From Paraburkholderia sp. (GTDB lineage: Bacteria; Pseudomonadota; Gammaproteobacteria; Burkholderiales; Burkholderiaceae), in NCBI RefSeq assembly GCF_028283785.1, contig NZ_JAPWKB010000018.1:248001-312000 (forward strand): a stretch of DNA of 64,000 nucleotides. Direction: 5' to 3'. Positions 26,248 to 35,285 of the stretch are shown piece by piece; the stretch's first letter is position 1, and each line of letters begins with the position of its first letter. The notes beneath the pieces were generated by a model. The model was not told the origin of the DNA and made no database searches. It saw nothing but the letters and a program-made list of their open reading frames with translations. The position numbers and the translations under genes were made by a program.

Positions 26248-26583
26248 ATGAAATCAATGTCGTTTGCAGCAGTGGCGCTCGCGGGTGCCGTCGCGCTGGG
26301 CGGCCCGGCTCACGCAGAAACCGTGACGGGGCCGGCGGGCCTCGCGCTCGCGCAGCAGCAGAATTGTCTGAGCTGTCACTCGGTGAGTCGTCCGTTCATG
26401 GGTCCGGCCCTGCACGATGTCGCCGCCAGATATGCGACGAATAACGGCGCGGCCACGTATCTCGCGCACAAGATCATGGACGGCAGCGTGGGCACCTGGG
26501 GACCGGTGCCGATGCCCGCGAATACCCAATTGACGCCGGATCAGGCGGCGTCGCTGGCAAACTGGATCTTGACGCTGAAGTGA
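26248..26583 (+). CDS. Small periplasmic c-type cytochrome
   Basis: A 111-residue class I cytochrome c. The signal peptide covers residues 1-23 (ending GPAHA), the heme site is Cys40-Leu-Ser-Cys43-His44, and the methionine ligand is probably in VPMPANTQL near residue 90. The shape, with GPALHDVAARY and the final LANWILTLK helix, is that of cytochrome c551/c552 type electron carriers. It is monocistronic between two terminators, so its redox partner cannot be read from context. Confidence 0.92.
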   Translation: MKSMSFAAVALAGAVALGGPAHAETVTGPAGLALAQQQNCLSCHSVSRPFMGPALHDVAARYATNNGAATYLAHKIMDGSVGTWGPVPMPANTQLTPDQAASLANWILTLK

Positions 26584-26626
26584 ACGCCGGCCGGGTCGCG
26601 ATCCGGCGCGGTCGGTTCCAGCCATG

Positions 26627-26664
26627 AAAAAGGCCGCACAGTCGATGACTGTGCGGCCTTTTTT
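26627..26664. terminator. Strong terminator between the cytochrome and DUF2486 genes
   Basis: A 16-17 base stem, AAAAAGGCCGCACAGTC with GACTGTGCGGCCTTTTTT, lies between convergent genes with A and T runs on its two sides, so it can act in both directions. Confidence 0.92.
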
Positions 26665-26712
26665 CGTGACGCCAGGCGCTGTTGCTGTTGCCTGCGCGCG
26701 TATTGCCCGCGC

Positions 26713-28806
26713 CTAGCTGCCGGTGCGGCGCGCGACTTCTTCTTCGACGGCGGCTTTTACCCAGTTCGTCATTTCCGATCCCAGCGCGAGCGTGACTTCG
26801 AGCGTGATGCGGCTGAGCATCCAGGTGGTGTGTTCCTGCAAGGCTTCGCGGCAACGCGCTTCGATCAACGTGCGCCCTTCCCCGGACAGATACGCCGCGA
26901 CGCGACCACGCAAGCGCTCGGCCAGCAGATCGCCATCGACGGGCACGGGTGCCGGCGACGGCGCGTGATGGAACGCGATCTCTTCCGGCGATGCTTCGAC
27001 CTGATGCGCGAGTTCGGCGGGAATGGCCGGCTCGTTGCGCTCGAACATGGTCGGCGCGGCGTCGTCGATCGGTGCGTGCGGCGATGCGTGTTGCTGCGAT
27101 GCGTGTTGCTGTGACCCGGCATCAGCGAACGGCGCGGGTTCGACGAAGTTGGCGAACTGACCGAGTTCGGCGGGAATCGCCTGTTCGGACCGCTCGAACA
27201 TCGTTGCGGCTTCGTGGGTGTCCGCTTCCGCGAACTGCTCGCTGACGGGTGCGATCACCGGCTCGCCGAACGGCTGATACGGCGGTTCTTCGACGAGCGG
27301 CTGCGGCGCAGGTTCGCCGAACGCTTGCAGATGCTGTTCGACGAACGCGGGCTCGGAACCTGGGTGAGCGCGGTTGTCCCACGGGTTTTGATGGTGCGCG
27401 ACGGGTTCGAACGCGTGTTGCCCGACCGGCTCCAGCGACGCTTCGTACGGGTGAGCGTCGAACGAATGCGCGACCGGCTCGAAGGTGTGTCCGGATGCCG
27501 GTTCCGGCGCGTGTTCGAATGCGGCTCGATGCGTGTGATCGTCGGCCGGATGGGCAAACGGTTCGGCGACGTGTTCCGAAGCCGGTTCAGGCGCGTGCCC
27601 GAACGCGGCTTGATGCGCGTGTTCTTGGGCAGCCTGGGCAAACGGTTCGGCGACGCGTTCCGATGCCGGTTCCGGCGCGTGTTCGAACGCGGCTTGATGC
27701 GCGGGTTCTTCGGCGGCCTGTGTAAACGGTTCGCCGACGTGTTCCGACGCCGGTTCGGGCGCGTGTTCAGCCGCAACTTGATGCGCGTGTTCTTCAACCG
27801 GTTCGACGAACGGTTCGCCGACGTGCTCCGCTGCCGGTTCCGGCGCATGCTCGAACGCGGCCTGATGTGCGTGATCCTCGACCGGTTCCACGAACGGTTC
27901 GCCGACGTGCTCCGCTGCCGGTTCCGGCGCGTGCTCGAACGCGGCCTGATGCGCGTGTTCTTCAACCGGTTCGACGAACGGTTCGCCGACATGCTCCGAC
28001 GCCGGTTCCGGCTCGGCCTCAACCGGATGCGCGTGATCTTCGACCGGTTCCACCAGCGGTTCGGCAACATGCTCCGACGCCGGTGCCAGTTCCGCCTCGA
28101 ACGCGACCTGATGTGCGTGATCTTCGACCGGCTCCACCAGCGTTTCGGCGACGTGCTCCGACGCCGGTGCCGGTTCGGCCTCGAACGCGACCTGATGCGC
28201 GTGATCTTCGACCGGCTCCGTCATCCCGAACGACGGCTCTCGTGCGTCCTCTTCGCGATCCGCGTCAGGACGCGGCAGATTCGGCTCGATCGACGTCGGT
28301 TCGATGCGTTCGTCCAACGGATCGTGCGTGTGTCCGATGGACGGCTCGACGAAGCGTTCGGCAAACGATTCGTCGACCGACGGCTCAACCGGAATAAACG
28401 GCGCGTCGCTTTCCTGCGGATGCCCGGCGTCCAGCGATCTCGCGACCGGCGCCACCAGCGTATCGGACGTGTCCGGATCCTCGCCCACGACCGGCACCAT
28501 TGGCGCAGCCGGTGTCATCGGCGCAGCCGGTCCGGTTCGCTGCGTGCCGAACTTCAGCTGCGGCTCGGGCAGACTCGCGCCCTGCAAACCGCCCGCGCCA
28601 GCGGCGAGCGCCGCCTCGTCGGACCAGTCGAGCGTGCGCACCGGCTCGCGGCCGCGAACCGGCGTCGAGCCGTCGCGTTCATCGGGAACGAAACGCACGG
28701 CGACATCCGCCGCGCGCGCACGGGCCGGATTGCCCGGCACCAGCACGTCGTGCAAAACCGGGATCGCGTCATCAATAACTTCAGACGAATGAGACAAATC
28801 GGGCAC
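26713..28806 (-). CDS. DUF2486 family protein with an expanded 28-residue repeat
   Basis: A 697-residue acidic protein. The N-terminus (IPVLHDVLVPGN) and the C-terminal helical part (LLAERLRGRVAAYLSGEGRT through to EEEVARRTGS) resemble DUF2486, a Burkholderiales family usually of a few hundred residues or fewer. Between them sit about ten copies of a 28-residue Glu/Pro/Ala/His repeat with the pattern EPVEDHAHQ, then PEPASEHVGEPF. I chose GTG 28806 because GGAG lies 8 bases upstream and it leaves MPDLSHSSEV as N-terminus; an ATG at 28848 lacks a ribosome site. It follows holC by 50 bases in a pepA-holC-DUF2486 run. No signal peptide or membrane segment. The repeat is probably disordered; function unknown. 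Confidence 0.8.
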   Translation of the reverse strand: MPDLSHSSEVIDDAIPVLHDVLVPGNPARARAADVAVRFVPDERDGSTPVRGREPVRTLDWSDEAALAAGAGGLQGASLPEPQLKFGTQRTGPAAPMTPAAPMVPVVGEDPDTSDTLVAPVARSLDAGHPQESDAPFIPVEPSVDESFAERFVEPSIGHTHDPLDERIEPTSIEPNLPRPDADREEDAREPSFGMTEPVEDHAHQVAFEAEPAPASEHVAETLVEPVEDHAHQVAFEAELAPASEHVAEPLVEPVEDHAHPVEAEPEPASEHVGEPFVEPVEEHAHQAAFEHAPEPAAEHVGEPFVEPVEDHAHQAAFEHAPEPAAEHVGEPFVEPVEEHAHQVAAEHAPEPASEHVGEPFTQAAEEPAHQAAFEHAPEPASERVAEPFAQAAQEHAHQAAFGHAPEPASEHVAEPFAHPADDHTHRAAFEHAPEPASGHTFEPVAHSFDAHPYEASLEPVGQHAFEPVAHHQNPWDNRAHPGSEPAFVEQHLQAFGEPAPQPLVEEPPYQPFGEPVIAPVSEQFAEADTHEAATMFERSEQAIPAELGQFANFVEPAPFADAGSQQHASQQHASPHAPIDDAAPTMFERNEPAIPAELAHQVEASPEEIAFHHAPSPAPVPVDGDLLAERLRGRVAAYLSGEGRTLIEARCREALQEHTTWMLSRITLEVTLALGSEMTNWVKAAVEEEVARRTGS
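27397..28218 (-). repeat. 84-base in-frame tandem repeat array in the DUF2486 gene
   Basis: About ten units of 84 bases (one of 78, the last partial at 72) encode the Glu/Pro/His-rich 28-residue repeat. Central copies are nearly identical, outer copies drift, as expected for expansion by unequal exchange. The array also keeps the opposite strand open for more than 1.6 kb, which produces a false antisense reading frame. Confidence 0.92.
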
Positions 28807-28856
28807 GAAATAGACTCCGTCGATGGATCGGACGAGCCGATGGCTCAAAGCAGGCG

Positions 28857-29273
28857 CTACGCGCTTTGCTTATAGTTGTTCAGAGCATAGCCCCTATCGC
28901 GATAAAAGCGATAGCGTTCGCGCCCAGCCGTCAGTTCGTCGGGCGCATTGCCGACCACTTCGAGCAGGCGTTCGAAACGCGCGAACTGCGCGGGAACCGT
29001 GGCGCCCAGATTGAGCAGGACCTGATGATGCGGGACCTCGTCGAGCGACGAGGCCAGCACGATCGGGGTTTGCGCCGCCAGCGCCGTGCCGGCCATGCAG
29101 TGCGGCACGAAGTCGAGCGGCGAGAAGGTCCACAACTGCTCGTCGAAAGCCCGCAGCCGCGCGGGCTCGGCCAGCACGATGGTGGGCTGGTTCGCCTGGT
29201 ACGCCTTGCGTACCAGGCGGCACGCGTACAGCAGCGAATCGCCGACGTTCGAGTGAAAATCGATTCTCGTCAC
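28857..29273 (-). CDS. holC: DNA polymerase III chi subunit
   Basis: HolC links the replication clamp loader to single-stranded DNA-binding protein. The 138-residue product shows the family features: TRIDFHSNVGD at the start, ACRLVRKAYQANQPTIVLAE, LWTFSPLDFVPHCMAG, and a final basic region YRFYRDRGYALNNYKQ. It lies between pepA (55 bases upstream) and the DUF2486 gene. The pepA-holC order is the same as in E. coli, supporting the call. Confidence 0.93.
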   Translation of the reverse strand: MTRIDFHSNVGDSLLYACRLVRKAYQANQPTIVLAEPARLRAFDEQLWTFSPLDFVPHCMAGTALAAQTPIVLASSLDEVPHHQVLLNLGATVPAQFARFERLLEVVGNAPDELTAGRERYRFYRDRGYALNNYKQSA

Positions 29274-29328
29274 GTCCCGCTCCGCTTCGCCGTACGCATG
29301 CTGTGCTTCCCTTCCAGACCGCTTTCGA

Positions 29329-30840
29329 TCATTGCGACGCGCGGTCGATCAGGAATTGCGCGAGCAAGGGCACCGGACGGCCGGTTGCGCCCTTCGCCGC
29401 GCCGCTCTTCCACGCGGTGCCGGCGATATCCAGGTGCGCCCACGGATACGCTTCGGTGAAGCGCGACAGGAAGCACGCCGCCGTCACGCTACCCGCCGGA
29501 CGGCCGCCGATATTGGCGATGTCGGCGAAGTTCGACTTCAGCTGGTCCTGATACTCGTCGTCGAGCGGCATGCGCCACGCCGGGTCCGATGCCTCGCGCG
29601 ATGCGTCGAGCAATTCGCCCGCGAGCGCGTCGTCTTTCGAGAACAGACCGCTGTTGTGATGGCCGAGCGCGATGATGCACGCACCCGTCAGCGTCGCGAT
29701 ATCGATCACGGCAGCCGGCTTGAAACGCTCCGCATACGTCAGCGCGTCGCACAGGATCAGGCGGCCTTCGGCGTCCGTGTTCAGGATTTCGATCGTCAAA
29801 CCCTTCATGCTGGTGACGACGTCGCCGGGTTTCGTGGCGTTGCCGGCCGGCATGTTTTCACAGGCCGGGATGATGCCGACCACGTTGATCTTCAGGCCCA
29901 TTTCGGCGACCGCGCGCAACGTGCCGAGCACCGACGCCGCGCCGCACATGTCGTACTTCATCTCGTCCATGCCCTCGCCCGGCTTCAGCGAGATGCCGCC
30001 GGTGTCGAACGTGACGCCCTTGCCGACCAGCACGACGGGCGCAGCCTTCGCCGCACCGCCGCGATACTGCAGCACGATGAACGCGGGCGGCTCGACCGAC
30101 GCGCGCGTGACCGACAGGAACGAACCCATCTTCAGCGCTTCGGCCTGTTTGGCGCCCAGCACCTCGACCTTCATGTCCCAGTCTTTCGCGAGCTTTCGGG
30201 CCGTCGTGCCGAGGTAGGTCGGCGTGCAGAAGTTGGCCGGCATATTGCCGAGGTCGCGCGTCAGGTCCATGCCGTTCGCGAGCGCGGCGCCCTGCTTCGC
30301 GGCCAGCTTGGCGAGCTTTTCGTCGACGGTGTCGACGCTGAACACGATGCGCTTCAATGCGCGCGGCGTCGTGTCCGGCTTGCTCTTCATTTCCGTGTAT
30401 TTGTACGTCAGTTCCCGCAGCGCGAGAATCGCCGCACGCACGGCCCAGTCTGCCGAGCGTTCGATCACCGGCGACTGCGCCAGCGTGAACGTCACCTGGG
30501 CGATCTTCGTGCCGAGGAGCGCGCGCCATGCAGCACGCACCGCGTCGCCGTAAGCTTTTTGCGTGAACGCGTCCTGCTTGCCGAGACCGACCAGCAGCAC
30601 CCGCGATGCACCGATACCCGATACTTCATGCAGGAACAGCGTGGTCCCTGCCTTACCTTCCATATCGCCCGCCTTGATGATGCGGGTGAGCAGGCCTTTG
30701 GTGGCCGCGTCGATCTCGAGACCGGCACCGGACAGCGTCTGCGACTCGAAAACACCGATCACGATGCAATCGGATTTTCCGGTCAGGAACCCGTTTGACG
30801 AGCCTTTGCTCCAATCACAGGCTTTTATGCTAAAGTCCAT
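29329..30840 (-). CDS. pepA: Leucyl aminopeptidase (M17 family)
   Basis: PepA is a cytoplasmic hexameric two-metal aminopeptidase; in E. coli it also acts as a DNA-binding factor in site-specific recombination. The 503-residue protein has an N-terminal macro-like domain and a C-terminal catalytic domain with VGKGVTFDTGGISLKP, MKYDMCGAASVLG and the M17 signature NTDAEGRL near residue 355. The ATG at 30840 gives MDFSIKACDW; the upstream open frame lacks family sequence. It is divergent from lptF over 136 bases, an arrangement shared with E. coli. Confidence 0.95.
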   Translation of the reverse strand: MDFSIKACDWSKGSSNGFLTGKSDCIVIGVFESQTLSGAGLEIDAATKGLLTRIIKAGDMEGKAGTTLFLHEVSGIGASRVLLVGLGKQDAFTQKAYGDAVRAAWRALLGTKIAQVTFTLAQSPVIERSADWAVRAAILALRELTYKYTEMKSKPDTTPRALKRIVFSVDTVDEKLAKLAAKQGAALANGMDLTRDLGNMPANFCTPTYLGTTARKLAKDWDMKVEVLGAKQAEALKMGSFLSVTRASVEPPAFIVLQYRGGAAKAAPVVLVGKGVTFDTGGISLKPGEGMDEMKYDMCGAASVLGTLRAVAEMGLKINVVGIIPACENMPAGNATKPGDVVTSMKGLTIEILNTDAEGRLILCDALTYAERFKPAAVIDIATLTGACIIALGHHNSGLFSKDDALAGELLDASREASDPAWRMPLDDEYQDQLKSNFADIANIGGRPAGSVTAACFLSRFTEAYPWAHLDIAGTAWKSGAAKGATGRPVPLLAQFLIDRASQ

Positions 30841-30976
30841 CGCGCTTGTCCTCGGATAAAATCTGGGCTTAGGATGAAAGCCGCAATTATCCGCTATTTT
30901 TCCCATGGCGGCTGCACGGCAGGCGTGACGGCAGTCATCCGGGCGCCGTCCGGCGTACCCCCTCTCTTCATCAATA

Positions 30977-32077
30977 ATGATCTTCGAACGCTCCCTCCAG
31001 CGCGAACTCGCGTATACGGCTGGTGCCGTGTTCATGGTTCTTCTCACGCTCGTGCTGACGACGATGATGATCCGCATCGTCGGCTTCGCCGCACAGGGCG
31101 AAATCGATCCACGCGACGTACTGGTGCTGATCGGCCTGACCGTCATCGGCTATATCGCGATCATGCTGGTCGCCACGCTGTTCGTGTCGATCCTCTTCGT
31201 GCTGACCCGCTGGTACAAAGATTCGGAAATGGTGGTGTGGCTCGCGTCGGGTGTCAGTCTTACGCGTTTCATCAAGCCCATCGGCATTTTCGCCACGCCG
31301 ATCATCATCCTGATCATGTTCTTCGTGTTCGTCGGCTGGCCGTGGTCCAACCAGCAGAGCAAGCTGATCCGCGCGCGCTTCCAGCAGCGCGACGAAGTCT
31401 CGCTGCTCGCGCCGGGCCAGTTCCGCGAATCCACTACGAGTCATCGGGTGTTCTTCATCGAGAAGATGTCGCCTGATCAGGGTCACGTCGAAAACGTCTT
31501 CGTCACCAGCACCGAAAACGGCAAGGTCAACGTGGTGGTCTCGAAGAACGGCCACACCGAAACCCACAAGAACGGCGACCGTTTCGTGGTGCTCGAAAAC
31601 GGCCGTCGCTACGACGGCGAGCCGGGTCATCCGGACTTTCGCATCATGGAATTCGAACGCTACGGCGTGAAGATCCAGAGCCAGCCGGTGGTCAACACGC
31701 CCACGCCGACCGGCACGCCCACCCTCGATCTGTTGCGCAACCCGACTCGCCAGAATCTCGCCGAGCTTGCATGGCGCGCGGGCTTGCCGCTGATCGCAAT
31801 CAACCTGATGCTGCTCGCGATTCCGCTGGCTCACCAGAATCCGCGGCGCAGCCGCACGATCAATCTCGTGATGGCCGTGCTGATTTATCTGACGTACTCG
31901 AATTTGCTGAACGTGGTGCAGTCCTGGATCGAACAGGGAAAGATGTCGTTCGTCGTGGGGCTGGTGTCGCTGCACATCGTGGTGGCGGCGATCGTCGTGT
32001 TTATCTTCTGGCTGCGGGTGCGTAACCGGCCGCTCTTCACGCGCGCGATGTTCCGCCGCATTTCGCGGGGAGCCTGA
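30977..32077 (+). CDS. lptF: Lipopolysaccharide export permease LptF
   Basis: LptF and LptG form the membrane part of the LptB2FGC transporter that pulls lipopolysaccharide from the inner membrane and pushes it onto the periplasmic bridge. The 366-residue YjgP/YjgQ-type protein has three N-terminal membrane helices (after MIFERSLQRELAYTAG), a periplasmic beta-jellyroll region from about residue 130 to 260, and three C-terminal helices. lptG follows after 3 bases. The first helix motif and the order before lptG make this LptF rather than LptG. Confidence 0.94.
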   Translation: MIFERSLQRELAYTAGAVFMVLLTLVLTTMMIRIVGFAAQGEIDPRDVLVLIGLTVIGYIAIMLVATLFVSILFVLTRWYKDSEMVVWLASGVSLTRFIKPIGIFATPIIILIMFFVFVGWPWSNQQSKLIRARFQQRDEVSLLAPGQFRESTTSHRVFFIEKMSPDQGHVENVFVTSTENGKVNVVVSKNGHTETHKNGDRFVVLENGRRYDGEPGHPDFRIMEFERYGVKIQSQPVVNTPTPTGTPTLDLLRNPTRQNLAELAWRAGLPLIAINLMLLAIPLAHQNPRRSRTINLVMAVLIYLTYSNLLNVVQSWIEQGKMSFVVGLVSLHIVVAAIVVFIFWLRVRNRPLFTRAMFRRISRGA

Positions 32078-32080
32078 CCG

Positions 32081-33226
32081 ATGCGTATCTACGAACGTTA
32101 TTTCGCACGTCAGATCTACCTGACTTTCATCTTTATCCTGTTCGCGTTTTCGGGTCTGTTTTTCTTCTTCGACCTGATCAACGAAATGAACTCGGTCGGG
32201 CACGGCAACTATGGGTTCGGCTTCGCGGTATTGCGCGTAGCGCTGCAAACCCCGTCGCGCTTTTACGAGATCATTCCTGTGGCCGCGCTGATCAGCGCGA
32301 TCTACGTGTTCGCGCAGATGGCGGCCAGCTCCGAATTCACGATTTTCCGCGTGTCGGGTCTCGCGACCAATCAGGCGTTGCGCTCGCTGCTGAAGATCGG
32401 TGTGCCGCTCGTGATCCTGACGTATCTGATCGGCGAAGTGGTCGGTCCTTACACGGATCAACTGTCGGAACGGGTGCGGCTGGAAGCGCTGGGTTCGTCG
32501 GTATCGGGCAATTTCGAGTCGGGCGTGTGGGTTAAAGACACGCTGACGGCGCGCGCGGACGGCGAGCAGGTGACACGTTTCGTCAACGTCGGCGAATTGA
32601 AGCCGGACGCGACCATCAGCAACGTGCGCATCTACGAATTCGATTCGCAGTTCCGGCTGTCGAACGTCCGGATCGCGAAGAGCGGCACGTATCAGCCGCC
32701 GGGTCACTGGCTGCTGACGGGCGTGACGGACACGCAATTGATCGACGTGGCGGCGGGCAGCGGCAAGCCGGACGCGTTGAATCCGGTGTATCGCGCGCAG
32801 CAGGTGACCGTGCCCGAGTATTCGTTGCGTTCCGAACTGACGCCGCAGATTCTGTCGGTGCTGCTGGTCGCGCCGGACCGGATGTCGATGTTCAATCTGT
32901 TCCGCTATATCCAGCATCTGAACGAAAACCATCAGGACACGCAGCGTTACGAGATCGCGTTGTGGCGCAAGATTCTGTATCCGTTCGCGGTGCTGGTGAT
33001 GCTGGTGCTGTCGCTGCCGTTCGCGTACCTGCATACGCGCGCGGGCGTGGTCGGCATGAAGGTGTTCGGCGGGATCATGCTGGGGATGAGTTTCCAGCTC
33101 TTCAACACGTTGTTCTCGCACATCGGCACGTTGAACACGTGGCCCGCGCCGTTGACCGCGGCAACGCCTGGTCTCGTGTATCTGGTGCTGGGCTTAGTCG
33201 GGTTGAAGTGGGTGGACCGTCATTAG
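32081..33226 (+). CDS. lptG: Lipopolysaccharide export permease LptG
   Basis: The second permease subunit of the lipopolysaccharide exporter, 381 residues with the same six-helix plus periplasmic beta-domain plan as LptF. The start MRIYERYFARQIYLTF is characteristic, with ALISAIYVFAQMAASSEFTIFRVSG in the coupling helix region and KVFGGIMLGMSFQLFNTLFSH near the end. It is 3 bases downstream of lptF, so the two are translationally coupled. The cbiX gene follows 69 bases later on the same strand. Confidence 0.95.
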   Translation: MRIYERYFARQIYLTFIFILFAFSGLFFFFDLINEMNSVGHGNYGFGFAVLRVALQTPSRFYEIIPVAALISAIYVFAQMAASSEFTIFRVSGLATNQALRSLLKIGVPLVILTYLIGEVVGPYTDQLSERVRLEALGSSVSGNFESGVWVKDTLTARADGEQVTRFVNVGELKPDATISNVRIYEFDSQFRLSNVRIAKSGTYQPPGHWLLTGVTDTQLIDVAAGSGKPDALNPVYRAQQVTVPEYSLRSELTPQILSVLLVAPDRMSMFNLFRYIQHLNENHQDTQRYEIALWRKILYPFAVLVMLVLSLPFAYLHTRAGVVGMKVFGGIMLGMSFQLFNTLFSHIGTLNTWPAPLTAATPGLVYLVLGLVGLKWVDRH

Positions 33227-33295
33227 CGGTGTCGCCGTCGGCGTCCGGTTTTCTGTATCGGCTGACGGCATCGTTCCGGATCAAGGGGTTTGTCG

Positions 33296-33670
33296 ATGAG
33301 CACGCATGGCATCGTTCTGTTCGGTCATGGCGCGCGAGATCCGCGTTGGGCCGAGCCCTTTCAGCGACTCGCGGAGAAGTTGCGGCGGGCGCGTGGCGTC
33401 GATGCCGGGCCGGTTTCGCTCGCGTTTCTCGAGTTGATGTCGCCGGATTTGCCTTCGGCGGTGCGTGAGCAGGTCGCGTTGGGGTGTTCCGAGGTGACGG
33501 TGGTGCCGGTGTTTTTTGGCCAAGGTGGGCATGTGCGGCGCGATCTGCCCGATGTGATTGAGGTTTGTCGGGCGGCGAATCCCGGGGTGTCGATTTTGTG
33601 CGCTACCGCGGTGGGGGAGGATGAGGGTGTCCTTGAGGCGGTTGTGGGGTATTGCCTTCGGCAGGTTTGA
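33296..33670 (+). CDS. cbiX: CbiX-type short chelatase (sirohydrochlorin or related)
   Basis: A 124-residue single-domain chelatase of the CbiX family, which inserts a metal into sirohydrochlorin or precorrin-2. The metal-binding histidine is His11 in LFGHGARDPRW, and the later conserved stretch is VPVFFGQGGHVRRDLPD with its second histidine. ATG 33296 is preferred to TTG 33290 because the AGGGG at 33284-33288 is then well spaced. With cobA and the sulfite-reductase genes close by and no cobalt-early pathway in view, iron insertion for siroheme (a SirB-like role) is more likely than cobalt insertion, but sequence does not decide. Its last 20 codons end in G or T 18 times, the skew that borders the repeat element. 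Confidence 0.85.
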   Translation: MSTHGIVLFGHGARDPRWAEPFQRLAEKLRRARGVDAGPVSLAFLELMSPDLPSAVREQVALGCSEVTVVPVFFGQGGHVRRDLPDVIEVCRAANPGVSILCATAVGEDEGVLEAVVGYCLRQV

Positions 33671-33776
33671 AAAAGGTTTTTTTGGTTTTTCTGGATTTGT
33701 TTGGGTTGGCTGGGTACGTTTGCTTGTGCTTGGTTCGCCTGGTTTGTATTTGGTTGTCCCGGTTTCGCGGTGGTCT
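33671..33776. other. G/T-rich left flank of repeat element B
   Basis: From the cbiX stop to the first arm the plus strand is made of TTTGGTTTTTC-, GGTTGGC- and GGTTGTCCC-like motifs with few A or C, matching the flank of element A. No gene is supported. Confidence 0.6.
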
Positions 33777-33824
33777 GCCTGGATCGTCCCTGTGCGGGAC
33801 CGCACCTACTTTTCTTTGCTCGCG

Positions 33825-35101
33825 TGTACAGACTGGAGACATAGCTGACAGGTGTACAGGGACATGGTTGACACTTTCGGGCACTCGAACGCCCGGATCC
33901 AACCATGCCCTGGAACGTAAAAGACACCATGAGTCTCCGACAGGAATTCGTTTGCCTCGCTATCCAGCATTCGTTGCCGTTCAGCGAGTTATGCCGGCGC
34001 TTCAACATCAGCCGCCAGACCGGCTACAAGTGGCTGGAGCGCCATCGGGCTGAAGGTGCCGACGGTCTTGCCGATCGCTCCCGACGCCCGCATCACAGTC
34101 CCTGCGCTTCGCCCGATCAGGCGGTTCAGGCCGTGCTGGCATTGCGCCGTGAGCACGGCTGGGGCGGACGCAAGATCGCGCGACGCCTGCTTGATCTGTG
34201 CATGACCGGCGTTCCTGCGGCGGCCACGATCACCGAAATCCTTCGCCGTCACGGGATGATCCATCCACACGCGTCCGCGCAGCGCCAGCACTGGCAGCGC
34301 TTCGAACATGCGTATCCGAATTCGCTCTGGCAGATGGATTTCAAGGGCGATTTCGCGACGCTGGAGACGGGGCGCTGCTCCCCGCTCACGGTGCTGGACG
34401 ATCACTCGCGGTTCAACATCGTGCTGGCGGCCTGCTCGCGAACCACCACCGAGGTCGTGCGCACGGAGCTGGAGCGGGCGTTCCGCTGCTACGGTCTGCC
34501 CGTGCGTATCAATACGGACAATGGCGCGCCCTGGGGGGCGCCCAGCGCCCCACGGCAGCTCACCGAGCTGGCCGTATGGCTGATCAGGCTGGGAATCCGC
34601 GTGAGCTACAGCCGGCCGTATCACCCGCAGACCAATGGCAAGGATGAGCGGTTTCATCGCACGCTGAAGGCCGAAGTGCTCGAGCGTCATGCGTTCACCA
34701 CGCACGCCCATGTGCAACGGGAGCTCGAGCGCTGGCGCCAGGTGTACAACACCGAGCGTCCGCACGAGGCGCTCGATATGGCCACCCCGCTCACGCGTTA
34801 CAGGCCCAGCGAGCGAGCCATGCCCGAGCAGCTGCTGGAGCCTGAGTACAGCCCCGACGATGAAGTGTTACGGGTCAATGCAAGCGGCGTGGTGCGCTTC
34901 CGGGATCGGGTGCTGCGCCTGTCGGTTGCGCTCAAGGGACTGCGCGTGGCAGTGCGCCCGAAACCCGATACGGACGGCGTGTATGAGTTCTGGTATGCCC
35001 ATCACCGCGTCGCCAGACTTGACCTGAAGACCACAAAACCGTAACCATCAGGTGTCAACGATGTCCCCGTACATGTGTCAACCATGTCTCCAGTCTGTAC
35101 A
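33825..35101 (+). mobile_element. IS481-like insertion sequence, complete
   Basis: A 1277-base element bounded by 50-base inverted ends (33825-33874 and 35052-35101; 44 of 50 positions match) that begin TGTACAGACTGGAGACAT. Each end contains two partial repeats of a GACAT-GTTGACAC motif, probably transposase-binding sites. The flanking 6-base direct duplication is CTCGCG at 33819-33824 and 35102-35107. One transposase gene fills the element. Both ends, the duplication and the gene look intact, so the insertion is probably recent. The target is the loop of the 13-base-stem hairpin in the repeat arm. Confidence 0.93.
33905..35044 (+). CDS. IS481-family DDE transposase
   Basis: A 379-residue transposase. 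The N-terminal part has helix-turn-helix motifs (LCRRFNISRQTGYKWLERH), and the catalytic integrase-type core has Asp145 (WQMDFKGDF), Asp205 (NTDNGAPWG) and a Glu at about 248 (GKDERFHRTL), followed by the NTERPHEALDMATP segment common in IS481 and related families. The C-terminal 80 residues are a beta-rich extension. No frameshift or stop is seen, so it should be active. Codon use is similar to the host. The family call rests on this layout and the TGT-starting ends. Confidence 0.92.
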   Translation: MPWNVKDTMSLRQEFVCLAIQHSLPFSELCRRFNISRQTGYKWLERHRAEGADGLADRSRRPHHSPCASPDQAVQAVLALRREHGWGGRKIARRLLDLCMTGVPAAATITEILRRHGMIHPHASAQRQHWQRFEHAYPNSLWQMDFKGDFATLETGRCSPLTVLDDHSRFNIVLAACSRTTTEVVRTELERAFRCYGLPVRINTDNGAPWGAPSAPRQLTELAVWLIRLGIRVSYSRPYHPQTNGKDERFHRTLKAEVLERHAFTTHAHVQRELERWRQVYNTERPHEALDMATPLTRYRPSERAMPEQLLEPEYSPDDEVLRVNASGVVRFRDRVLRLSVALKGLRVAVRPKPDTDGVYEFWYAHHRVARLDLKTTKP

Positions 35102-35285
35102 CTCGCGCAAAGAAAAGTAGGCAAAAGAAAGCGCGTTTACCTCGCGCTTCGTAGCAAGTGGCGTCTACTGACTTTCGGGTAGTGGACCGCGCACGTTTTG
35201 ACTCGGCGGTCCGTTTTTCCCGGTGGTCCGCGCCCGCACATCCCGCCCGCTTCGCGGCGGTAGCCTGCTTCAAAAATCCATTTTC

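Noticed and set aside
27397..28218. Possible CRISPR array
   Set aside because: The 84-base units are contiguous coding repeats without unique spacers; the 57-58-base arrays in the composite elements likewise have no spacer pattern, and no cas genes are present.
27214..28875. A 553-codon plus-strand open frame opposite the DUF2486 gene
   Set aside because: It is the complement of the 84-base repeat array, giving an Arg/Phe-rich repetitive product. No start context or family match supports it.
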